A stretch of 64,000 nt of DNA from JAJPXC01 sp964520525. Lineage in GTDB: Bacteria; Bacteroidota; Bacteroidia; Bacteroidales; Muribaculaceae. The stretch covers positions 154,113-218,112 of the forward strand of contig CAZFNR010000001.1 of NCBI GenBank assembly GCA_964520525.1, read 5' to 3'. Shown piece by piece: positions 1-7,534 of the stretch. The notes beneath the pieces are model-generated. The model was not told where the DNA came from, did no database searches, and was given only the letters and a program-made list of their open reading frames with translations. Positions within the stretch are counted from its first letter, which is position 1, and every line of letters starts with the position of its first letter. The position numbers were made by a program, and so were the translations under genes.

Positions 1-2
1 TA

Positions 3-575
3 GCCGACACGGGCATTCCGCTGAAGGTCAAGGAATACCCCTGCTGGCAACTATCAGAGGAGGAGATTTCCTATATCGTTCACCAAGACAACCGCATCAG
101 TCAAAAGCAACAACGGCTTGCCGAGGATATACTCGCCGATGAGCGCACTTTGCTTTTGCATCAAATACATCTAATTCGTCATGAGACGATGTTGGAGGTT
201 GTGGGCTACCATCTACGCAGCTATCCGGCGCAGGTTGACAGCTTTAATAAGCGGGAGATTGTCGCCTACCGTTTTATACTTGCGTTGCACGAGAATTATA
301 GTCGTGAGCGCAGTGTGTCGTGGTATGCGTCAGAGGCAAAACTCTCATCGGGGCACTTCACCACACTTATCAAAGCCGCTACGGGAAGAACGCCATCGGA
401 GTGGATAGCGACAGTAACGACAACATACGCTAAACTATTACTCGAGCAGCGGGATAAGCGCATAAAGCAGATTGCCGTCGAGTTGAACTTCCCCGAACAA
501 TTCACCTTCCGTAAATATTTCAAACAGTATGTCGGCATCTCGCCAAAAGAGTACCGCAATAGTGTTATAAAATAA
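3..575 (+). CDS. AraC-family transcriptional regulator, C-terminal part (5' end outside window)
   Basis: The reading frame is open from the left edge (base 3), so the N-terminus lies outside the window. About 190 residues are visible. The last ~100 form an AraC/XylS DNA-binding domain with two helix-turn-helix units: the first around 'SVSWYASEAKLSSGHFTTLI', the second around 'IKQIAVELNFPEQFTFRKYF', closing with the family-typical 'GISPKEYRNS'. The upstream part is the usual variable sensor or dimerisation domain. It probably regulates transcription in response to an unknown ligand. The metallophosphoesterase starts 6 bases after its stop, so the two are probably co-transcribed. The family is clear; the target is unknown. 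Confidence 0.88.
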   Translation, partial: ADTGIPLKVKEYPCWQLSEEEISYIVHQDNRISQKQQRLAEDILADERTLLLHQIHLIRHETMLEVVGYHLRSYPAQVDSFNKREIVAYRFILALHENYSRERSVSWYASEAKLSSGHFTTLIKAATGRTPSEWIATVTTTYAKLLLEQRDKRIKQIAVELNFPEQFTFRKYFKQYVGISPKEYRNSVIK

Positions 576-581
576 GCCGTT

Positions 582-1661
582 ATGAAAGTTATGTTTCTTG
601 TGCTGCCGTTGATATATATGTGCGCCAACGGGTATCTGTACTTAAGATTGTTGCAAGGCCTCGCATTGTTGCCTTTGTGGGTAAAGGTGATTATATCGCT
701 ACTTTTTTGGATAGCAGCGTTTTCTCTGTTCATGGCTATAGGCTTAAGAGAAACCCAACTCCCGTCGTGGTTTCATAGAGCGCTTTTTACAACAGGTTCG
801 GTGTGGATGGGCTTTTTGCTATACTCGGTAATGCTGCTCATTGTAGCCGACCTCGCAAAACTTGCCATCCCGACAATGGGACATGTGCTGTGGTATGTGC
901 TGCCGGCGACCTGCGTCATACTATTGTGCGGGTACTTCAACTATCGCCATCCAAAGGTGGAACATATTGAAGTCAGCGTCGGCAAAGAGTTTGATGGCGG
1001 GGATTTGCGAGTAGTCGCCATTAGCGATGTTCACCTCGGTTATGGCACTGGAATTAAGTCATTAGAGCGTTATGTGGAGTTGATAAACGCACAACATCCC
1101 GACCTCGTGTTGATAGTGGGTGACTTGGTAGATAATAGTATAAAACCGCTCATTGATAAGCCATTTGACAAAGTCCTTTCCGGAATTACCGCGCCGCTTG
1201 GTGTCTATATGGTGCCTGGCAATCATGAGTATATTAGCGGTATAGACAAGGTCTCCGACTATCTGAAAGAAACGCCGATTACGTTGTTGCGCGATAGCGT
1301 TGTGACACTCCCAAATGGCGTACAGATTATAGGCCGTGACGATCGCGCAAACCGCCATCGCAAGTCGCTTGAAAAGCTGCTGTCGCGGACCGCTGCGGAC
1401 CGCCCGGCAATAGTCCTCGACCATCAGCCCTATGCTCTTGCCGAAGCTAATTCTCTAAAAGTAGATATGCTTTTGTGTGGGCATACCCATCATGGGCAAC
1501 TTTTCCCATTCAATCTGTTGGTAGATTGTATGTACGACCAGGGGCATGGTTATCGCAAATGGAGTAACTCGCACATTTGGGTATCAAGCGGTTTATCGCT
1601 TTGGGGACCTCCGTTTCGCATTGGCACAAACAGTGATATGGCGGTCATTGAGTTGAGATAA
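582..1661 (+). CDS. Membrane-anchored calcineurin-like metallophosphoesterase
   Basis: 359 residues. The N-terminal ~125 residues hold about four hydrophobic membrane segments; the C-terminal part is a calcineurin-type phosphoesterase with all metal-binding motifs: 'ISDVHLG' (D-x-H), 'GDLVDN' (GDxxD), 'GNHEY' (GNHE) and 'CGHTHHGQ' (GHxH). This layout resembles the YkuE/YaeI class, which acts on membrane or cell-wall phosphoesters, though the real substrate cannot be read here. It starts 6 bases after the AraC-type gene and is followed by a hairpin terminator, so it is probably the last gene of that operon. Confidence 0.9.
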   Translation: MKVMFLVLPLIYMCANGYLYLRLLQGLALLPLWVKVIISLLFWIAAFSLFMAIGLRETQLPSWFHRALFTTGSVWMGFLLYSVMLLIVADLAKLAIPTMGHVLWYVLPATCVILLCGYFNYRHPKVEHIEVSVGKEFDGGDLRVVAISDVHLGYGTGIKSLERYVELINAQHPDLVLIVGDLVDNSIKPLIDKPFDKVLSGITAPLGVYMVPGNHEYISGIDKVSDYLKETPITLLRDSVVTLPNGVQIIGRDDRANRHRKSLEKLLSRTAADRPAIVLDHQPYALAEANSLKVDMLLCGHTHHGQLFPFNLLVDCMYDQGHGYRKWSNSHIWVSSGLSLWGPPFRIGTNSDMAVIELR

Positions 1662-1667
1662 AACAGA

Positions 1668-1699
1668 AAACCCGTTGAACGGTCGAGTTCAATGGGTTT
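1668..1699 (+). terminator. Intrinsic terminator behind the metallophosphoesterase gene
   Basis: A 13-base stem (1668-1680 with 1687-1699, one G-U pair) around loop GGTCGA starts 6 bases after the stop codon. The right arm ends in TTT but no longer U-run follows, so efficiency is uncertain. Confidence 0.65.
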
Positions 1700-1736
1700 A
1701 TGATGATAGAAATCGTATTTAAAAGCGCTTTTAATG

Positions 1737-2033
1737 TCATTTGTCATATTTAACCATTCGCCAAAGGCTCGGTAGCTTTGGAATAACACCTTTGAACTTA
1801 CCACGCATGTCGGAGAAGCATAGTCCGATAATGGTTACTATGCCCACTGCCGCATCAGCCACCTTCGCACTGCTCTCGGCTCTCTTAATCGTAAGGCTCA
1901 CACTGTCGGCAAGTTCAAACAACTCATTGAGACTCATCACTCGCTCAACCGTTTGTGCTTGAATAGTCGTAGCCGTTGCAAATATCGCCACAGCCAGAAG
2001 TGAAATGAAACGACCTAATTTTACTTTCATCAT
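1737..2033 (-). pseudogene. Truncated TolC-family outer membrane efflux protein (N-terminal remnant)
   Basis: A 98-codon frame starts with a signal peptide and then 'SLNELFELADSVSLTIKRAE', which matches the start of the mature region of TolC/OMF proteins in Bacteroidales, where ~430-480 residues are usual. After about residue 63 ('KVADAAVG') the resemblance stops and the frame runs ~35 more unrelated codons to a stop. No rest of the gene is seen downstream. A promoter-like TAATTTCG lies upstream (minus strand, 2064-2071), so the remnant may still be transcribed. Most likely a deletion scar; a small exported protein is the alternative. Confidence 0.55.
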
Positions 2034-2190
2034 ATCTTCGGTAATTGCTTTGATTTGAGACCGCGAAATTACCCTAACATACTATTGTGATAAAGGTTGG
2101 TATTTTGGATAAATTGAGCAATATCCTCGGATGAACTGATAATAATAGTAGGTGTGAGTCTGATATAGGAATTATAACATTTAAGAATTA

Positions 2191-2235
2191 AAAAGAGACT
2201 GCGCCGTAAAGGAAATTTACGACGCAGTCTCTTTT
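2191..2235 (-). terminator. Bidirectional-looking intrinsic terminator after rpsO
   Basis: A near-perfect 20-base stem (2191-2210 with 2216-2235) with loop GGAAA. In the minus orientation it is followed by a T-run and fits as the rpsO terminator; the plus orientation also ends in T-rich sequence. Confidence 0.85.
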
Positions 2236-2256
2236 GTTTTTTTTGACGGCAAGCTG

Positions 2257-2532
2257 TTACTTGCGGATTCCGAGCTCTTTCTGTGCGATGATTGCACGGT
2301 AGCGGTTGATGTCTTTGCGGATAAGGTAGTCGAGGAGACGACGACGCTTACCGACCAATGCTTTAAGAGCGCGAGCTGTGCTATAATCTTTGTGATTTGA
2401 CTTGAGGTGTTCAGTCAAATGAGCGATACGGACCGAGAATAATGCAATCTGCGCTTCAGGTGAGCCAGTGTCAGTCTTGCCCTTACCGTATTTCTCAAAG
2501 ATTTCTACTTTTTCGTCAGAATTCAAGTGCAT
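2257..2532 (-). CDS. rpsO: 30S ribosomal protein S15
   Basis: 91 residues, near the family length (~89). S15 binds the central domain of 16S rRNA early in small-subunit assembly. Hallmarks are 'TDTGSPEAQIALFSVRI', 'HLKSNHKDYSTARAL' and 'GKRRRLLDYLI', which carry the conserved rRNA-contacting residues. It is a single-gene unit between its own promoter (2582-2611) and the hairpin terminator at 2191-2235. S15 is autoregulated through its leader in other bacteria; nothing here proves that. Confidence 0.98.
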   Translation of the reverse strand: MHLNSDEKVEIFEKYGKGKTDTGSPEAQIALFSVRIAHLTEHLKSNHKDYSTARALKALVGKRRRLLDYLIRKDINRYRAIIAQKELGIRK

Positions 2533-2581
2533 TCTTTCTGAGTTTTTATAAGTAAGTTAATAGAATATTGATTTTGCGGCA

Positions 2582-2611
2582 CAAAGGTAGTGATAAAAAA
2601 TGAGAAACCAA
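2582..2611 (-). promoter_or_regulatory. Bacteroidetes-type promoter of rpsO
   Basis: On the minus strand TTG (2609-2611), a 19-base spacer and TACCTTTG (2582-2589) match the Bacteroidetes housekeeping promoter. Transcription should start about 45 bases before the rpsO ATG. Confidence 0.75.
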
Positions 2612-2632
2612 TGATTCGCGTTAAAAAAAGTG

Positions 2633-2968
2633 TTAGTCGAGGTTTGGTTTGTCTTTCGCGGGGTTGCGGAAGTGTATTTTCCCCTCTTCGTATTCTTGGG
2701 CGGCGATGAGAGTCGGTTTCGGCAGTTTCTCGTAGTAGCGCGAGATTTCGATTTGTTCGCGGTTTTCAGTGATTTCCTCGAGGTTGTCGTTTAGCGAAGC
2801 AAATTCCTGAAGTTTCTTTTCGAGGTCATGTTTCATCTCTCCAGCGATTTGGTTGGCGCGTTTTGCTACTATGCAGACGGTCTCGTAGATGTTGCCTGTG
2901 TCCTGGGACATGGCTATCATGTCGCGTGTCACTGTGTTGAGTGGGGCGTTGGTCTTTTTATAATCCAT
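2633..2968 (-). CDS. rpoZ: RNA polymerase omega subunit, Bacteroidetes Rpb6-like type
   Basis: 111 residues matching the protein annotated in Bacteroidetes as RpoZ/Rpb6-like omega. Signatures are 'NTVTRDMIAMSQDTGNIYET', 'IVAKRANQIAGEM' (the omega-type helix) and the conserved 'EQIEISRYYEKLPKPTLIAA'. Omega helps fold and hold the beta' subunit. It sits 33 bases downstream of bamD on the same strand, probably as one operon, an order I recall as common in Bacteroidales. Confidence 0.85.
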   Translation of the reverse strand: MDYKKTNAPLNTVTRDMIAMSQDTGNIYETVCIVAKRANQIAGEMKHDLEKKLQEFASLNDNLEEITENREQIEISRYYEKLPKPTLIAAQEYEEGKIHFRNPAKDKPNLD

Positions 2969-3001
2969 AATTGGAAAAGATGGTTGATATTATGGTGATT
3001 A

Positions 3002-3802
3002 TTATTCTTTTACATATTTTTGTGCGATAGCGAAGATGTTTTCGGCCTCCTTGCGGTTGGGGCTATCGGGATAGCTTGTGATGAATCCGTAGTATTCATC
3101 GATTACGTCGCGAAATCGGTCGGTCTTTTTCTCTTCGACGCTTTGGTTCGCTTCCTGGAAGCGCGCTTTGAGAATCAGCATCTCAAGTTCCTCTTTGTAT
3201 TTAGAGTATGGGTAGTCTTTTATCGCGTTTTTTGCCACGATAACCGCGCTCTCATAGTTGTTGCCCATGTAGTTTCCGAGGTTGTAGTAGAGCTGGGCGT
3301 TTTGGAGTTGTTTGAGCGTGAGCTTGTCTTGCAACTCGAAGATGGCGTTTTGTGCGATAGACACTTTGTCGCTGCGTGGGTAGTAGTCGAGAAAGCCTTG
3401 GAGCTCCTCGATGGCTTTGACGGTGCCTGACTGGTCGAGCTGAGGCTCTGGGGAGTCGAGGTAGTATCCATATCCGGAATAGAATCTCGCCATCTCCGCG
3501 TATTTCCCTTTCGGGTATCGGGTGTAGTATGTCTTGAAGTATGCTCCCGAGCTGACATAGTCCTTGTTTTCGTAGTGGCTAAGTGCGAGAAGGTAGAGTG
3601 ACTCCTCGGCCTTTTCGCTGCCTTTGAATACGGTGATGCAGTCTTGTAGTATCGTGGCGGCTTGGACATATTTTTTTTGCTCGAAAGCGCGTTTTGCGTA
3701 GTCGAACTTATAGTTGTAGTCTTTGCTTTTTTGCGCTTTTTGGTATTCACCGCAAGATGTCACGGTAAGCGCGAGCAGGACTATTGCTATGTATCTCCAC
3801 AT
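3002..3802 (-). CDS. bamD: Outer membrane protein assembly factor BamD
   Basis: 266-residue lipoprotein: the N-terminal hydrophobic segment ends in lipobox 'LTVTSC' with Cys17. The mature part is a chain of TPR-like repeats, for example 'FDYAKRAFEQKKYVQAATIL', 'LALSHYENKDYVSSGAYF' and 'YNLGNYMGNNYESAVIVAKN', and the family motif 'YPDSPNRKEAENI' lies near the end. BamD is the essential lipoprotein partner of BamA in beta-barrel insertion, facing the periplasm. Length fits the family. rpoZ follows in the same direction. Confidence 0.93.
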   Translation of the reverse strand: MWRYIAIVLLALTVTSCGEYQKAQKSKDYNYKFDYAKRAFEQKKYVQAATILQDCITVFKGSEKAEESLYLLALSHYENKDYVSSGAYFKTYYTRYPKGKYAEMARFYSGYGYYLDSPEPQLDQSGTVKAIEELQGFLDYYPRSDKVSIAQNAIFELQDKLTLKQLQNAQLYYNLGNYMGNNYESAVIVAKNAIKDYPYSKYKEELEMLILKARFQEANQSVEEKKTDRFRDVIDEYYGFITSYPDSPNRKEAENIFAIAQKYVKE

Positions 3803-3983
3803 AATTATTGCAAATGTGCGAATGATATTAATGAATGGAATTAGTCTGCAAAGTTAGTAATTTATTGTGTAGAGTGACAAATTTAGTTGTAAATATTTGC
3901 TGTAAGCGGCCCGGTGATAGTTAAAAAATTAAAAAATATGCATATGATACTAAATTAACACCTGTTTTGAAGTGAAAAATTAT

Positions 3984-3991
3984 TAAATTCG
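3984..3991 (+). promoter_or_regulatory. Promoter -7 element for the GHL10 glycosidase gene
   Basis: TAAATTCG about 50 bases before the ATG is a known variant (TTCG) of the Bacteroidetes -7 box. An upstream TTTG at 3966-3969 is only 14 bases away, shorter than the usual spacing, so the -33 part is uncertain. Confidence 0.45.
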
Positions 3992-4040
3992 CGGCTCATG
4001 CGTAGATACGTAACTAATTAATACATAAAATATTCCAAGA

Positions 4041-7000
4041 ATGAAAAAGATCCTTAAATCTTTGGCCATCGGCTTGTCGCTTTTTGCGTTGCCGATGTCG
4101 CAGATTCATGGTGCTACTATCAAACGTGAGTTTAGGTCGACGTGGATATCGACAGCGTGGGCTCTTGACTGGCCTAAGTCTGGCAAGGGTACGTCACCGT
4201 CGATTATATCCGCTCAGAAGGCTGAGTTGACAGAATATTTCGAGCAGCTTGCCGCTTGCAATTTCACCTCGGTATGTTTTCAGGTCAGAGCACGTAGCGA
4301 TGCGTTCTATAAATCATCTTACGCGCCGTGGGCGCAAGAGCTATCAGGCACACGCGGCACCAATCCCGGGTGGGACCCGTTGGAGTATGCGGTCAGCGAG
4401 GCTCACAGGCTCGGGCTTGAACTGTATGCTTGGATAAATCCTTACCGCTGGAGCACTGCAAGTTCCGACCCCTCGACCTCGAAAGATAAAGAGTGGATAA
4501 ACAACGGGTGGATTATGAGGTATAGTTATGTCGATGGGTCTACGACCAAATATCTCAACTACATGAATCCGGGTTTGTCGGCGGTGAAGGACCATGTGCT
4601 TAACGTGGCTACAGAAATAGTCGATGGATACGCGATTGACGGTCTCATCATTGATGACTATTTCTACCCCAACGGCATACCGCATAATTCTTCGGCGGCC
4701 GATTATAATACCTATCAGAATAGCGGTACCTCTCTGTCAATCGGCGCATGGCGTCGCCAGAATGTCAATAATATGGTGACCGCGATTTACAACATGATTC
4801 AGCAGCATAAACCTGACGTGAGGTTCGGCATAGCCCCTCCAGGCGTTGCGGGCGCGTCGGCGTCGGCTCTCGGTTTTCCCGCGAAGCCATCGCGCGTGAC
4901 TGCCAGCGATTGGCAGTATGACGGCCAAGCTACCGACCCGCTGCAATGGCTAAAGTCGGGCATCATCGACTTTATTTCGCCTCAGATTTATTGGACGCGT
5001 TCTCACTCAACCGCTCCTTTTGGCCCGCTCTGCGAGTGGTGGAGCGAGTGTGCCGCACAGGTTAACCGCCATCATTATACGAGCCACACAATTTCTGAGT
5101 TCGGCTCGGACAACAATACCTCAAATTGGAGCGAGCGCGTGGAGCAGATTAAGCTCAATCGCCAGTACACCCTCAACAATGCGCCCGGATTCTGCCTGTT
5201 CAGAGCGGCATATATCAACGGTCCGCTTGCAAGCGGTTTCGGTGATTACCTGAAAACCAATGCCACACCGTGCAAATCGCTTCAACCCGTGGTGACATGG
5301 AAGACCGATAAAGTCTATCAGTTTGGCAGCGTATCGGGTGCTGCAAAAAGCGGCAATACGCTGAAATGGACCGCTGTATCGCACAATAATCGCTTGGTTA
5401 GGTACACTGTGTATGCAGTGCCTGATAGTAAGACATTGCTCGACGTGACACGCAGCGACGATGACGGCATCGAGGCCGACTATCTGCTCGGAGTCACCTA
5501 CACCAATTCTTATTCACTACCCAGCGACAAGCGGAGCGGTTACTGGTATGCCGTGTGTGTCTATGACGGTTTCTCTAATGAGTTTGCCCCCGCATTAATC
5601 GGTTATACTGCGCTTGACAACGCTCCTGTCACCACGTTGGTGTCGCCGAATAACAACGCGACGGTTGAGGGCGACATTTCGTTCACTTGGAAGTCGGTCA
5701 GCGTCGACAGCTACACCTTGCAGATTGCCACCGACGCAAATTTCAGCAACATTAAGTGGAGCGGAGTCTTTACTGGGACGAAAGCGACTATCAATGCGTC
5801 GCAGCTCGGGAAGGGTAAATTTTACTGGCGTGTAGTCAGCCGTAAGGCTAATTGCAATCCCTCGATGTCGTCGTCTCGTACGTTCACCATCACTAAAGTG
5901 TCGGTTGGCACTTATGAGGATGGTTACACTGTAGCTACCGATGGTGCGAAGTATAGCACCTACGGTAAGGTGTCATTGACAAATATATGGAGCCGCGGAA
6001 CGCAGCTTAACAATTTCCCGACGCAGCTTGGCGGAGAGGCAGCGGGAACGTTTAATCGCGATATGGTTGCGGCGGGCGACTATGTCTACCTGTCGGGACG
6101 CTCTGCAAACTCATCCACAGCTGAATTATACCTGAGCAAGTATGACAGGTTTACCGGCGAGCATATCGAGGATGTGTCACTTGCGTCGAAAGGCCAGGTA
6201 AGCTTTTATCCATGTAACGGTGTCATCAAAGATAGCCAAGGAAATGTGTGCATAACCAATCTGGTGCTTAATGTCTCGACGACGCCGCTGAAACTGTTTA
6301 TGGTTGATACCGAAACAGGCGATTTGACCGAAGCGGCATCACTGACCTACAGCAGTCTGTCGGGAAATCCCCGAGTTGACCATGCGGCGGTGACCGGTGA
6401 TGTGGCTAACGGTAATTTCACCGTTTTCGCCGCTGTGGCAGGTACAAAGTATGTGATTAGATGGATTGTGGAAGGCGGTAAACTGAAATCGTCGGCTCAT
6501 ACGACACTTGCATCGCTTTATCCAACGTCGGCATCCTCTATGGGCATAGCGCCAATCGTGGTGCCGGTTGGTGACGACGATTTCTTTATCAACGGAGCAA
6601 GTACGGCACTGACCCGCTATAAATTTGTGGCGGGCGGGACGGCTACTTTGACGGGTTCGTTCAGCAGCTCGTCAGGCGATGTGAAATTGACAAGCGCTAC
6701 ATATAACGGAGGAACATTCTTTGACCTTGACGGGACTCGCTATCTCGCTTATCCGGCCTCGAAAACAAGTGCCAATCACTATTTCCATATATCTAAAACC
6801 AACAACAGCATGAGTTATGGGTCTATGGAGTTGCGCTGGGTATTGCCTAAAGAGGATGGCGCGGTGTTTGGTGACCACAATGCGGGCGTTTATCAGGCTG
6901 TAATCGATTATCTGCCCGGGACTAAGAGTTCGTCGGTCGACGTATATACCTATGTTCCCGGGGCGGGAATTGCCGCTTATGAATTGGTGGTTGACAACAG

Positions 7001-7232
7001 TCCGGCAACCGGTGTGGAGGATTTGACGAGCGAAAAGCCGTCGGTGACTGTCAAAGGCAGAACAATCGAGGTTGGCGCGTGGGCCGATGAAATCGCGGTG
7101 TATAACCTTGCGGGAGCGAAAGTGGCTTCCGGAATCGGCACGAGCCTCGATGCTGAACTTGCGAGCGGTTGCTACATAGTGAAAGTAATCGTTGGCGGGC
7201 GTCAATATGCTTCGTGCGTGGCGTTGCGATAG
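4041..7232 (+). CDS. Exported GHL10/DUF187 family glycosyl hydrolase-like protein with FnIII-like and C-terminal sorting-like domains
   Basis: 1063 residues with a signal peptide (1-25). Residues ~27-380 are a glycosyl-hydrolase-like 10 (DUF187) TIM barrel: 'REFRSTWISTAWALDWPKSG', 'SVCFQVRARSDAFY', 'GLELYAWINPYR' and 'GLIIDDYFYP' are typical, the last carrying acidic candidates for catalysis. Residues ~430-640 look like two fibronectin-III-type folds ('TTLVSPNNNATVEGDISFTW'), residues ~660-980 a beta-rich propeller-like part recalling DUF4623, and the final ~70 residues a beta-sandwich tail of the sorting-signal kind ('IAVYNLAGAKV...GCYIVKV'). It probably acts on glycans or peptidoglycan at the cell surface; the substrate is unknown. 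Transcribed alone. Confidence 0.85.
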   Translation: MKKILKSLAIGLSLFALPMSQIHGATIKREFRSTWISTAWALDWPKSGKGTSPSIISAQKAELTEYFEQLAACNFTSVCFQVRARSDAFYKSSYAPWAQELSGTRGTNPGWDPLEYAVSEAHRLGLELYAWINPYRWSTASSDPSTSKDKEWINNGWIMRYSYVDGSTTKYLNYMNPGLSAVKDHVLNVATEIVDGYAIDGLIIDDYFYPNGIPHNSSAADYNTYQNSGTSLSIGAWRRQNVNNMVTAIYNMIQQHKPDVRFGIAPPGVAGASASALGFPAKPSRVTASDWQYDGQATDPLQWLKSGIIDFISPQIYWTRSHSTAPFGPLCEWWSECAAQVNRHHYTSHTISEFGSDNNTSNWSERVEQIKLNRQYTLNNAPGFCLFRAAYINGPLASGFGDYLKTNATPCKSLQPVVTWKTDKVYQFGSVSGAAKSGNTLKWTAVSHNNRLVRYTVYAVPDSKTLLDVTRSDDDGIEADYLLGVTYTNSYSLPSDKRSGYWYAVCVYDGFSNEFAPALIGYTALDNAPVTTLVSPNNNATVEGDISFTWKSVSVDSYTLQIATDANFSNIKWSGVFTGTKATINASQLGKGKFYWRVVSRKANCNPSMSSSRTFTITKVSVGTYEDGYTVATDGAKYSTYGKVSLTNIWSRGTQLNNFPTQLGGEAAGTFNRDMVAAGDYVYLSGRSANSSTAELYLSKYDRFTGEHIEDVSLASKGQVSFYPCNGVIKDSQGNVCITNLVLNVSTTPLKLFMVDTETGDLTEAASLTYSSLSGNPRVDHAAVTGDVANGNFTVFAAVAGTKYVIRWIVEGGKLKSSAHTTLASLYPTSASSMGIAPIVVPVGDDDFFINGASTALTRYKFVAGGTATLTGSFSSSSGDVKLTSATYNGGTFFDLDGTRYLAYPASKTSANHYFHISKTNNSMSYGSMELRWVLPKEDGAVFGDHNAGVYQAVIDYLPGTKSSSVDVYTYVPGAGIAAYELVVDNSPATGVEDLTSEKPSVTVKGRTIEVGAWADEIAVYNLAGAKVASGIGTSLDAELASGCYIVKVIVGGRQYASCVALR

Positions 7233-7534
7233 TACAAAGTGAATTAATGATAATCAGCGAGCGGTCCGCTTTTAATGGCGAATCGCTCGCTTCGCGTTTC
7301 AACTATTTATTTATGAGAGCCTAAGTACCCAGTATCACTACTCGGTAAAAAGGACGAGGGATTTCAAATCCATGAAAACGCTTGATTGTTATCTCGTTTC
7401 TATCCTTGTTTCACTTCTATAACAACTGAAACCCGGCATAGATAGCGGGATTCCAACTAAAAGAGATTAAATTGTGTTTATCAGATGGATTATTTTCAGC
7501 TTAATATGCTTAAAAATAGTCAGGCGGTTGAGTC
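7233..7534. other. Intergenic region between the glycosidase gene and recQ
   Basis: About 300 bases between convergent genes. An imperfect hairpin with arms AGCGAGCG (about 7256) and CGCTCGCT (about 7283) lies just after the glycosidase stop and could serve as terminator, but its loop is long (~19 bases). No convincing gene or repeat seen in the rest. Confidence 0.5.

Noticed and set aside
3220..3750. Long Ser/Thr/Lys-rich frame inside bamD
   Set aside because: Shadow of bamD on the same strand in another frame; bamD itself has full domain support.
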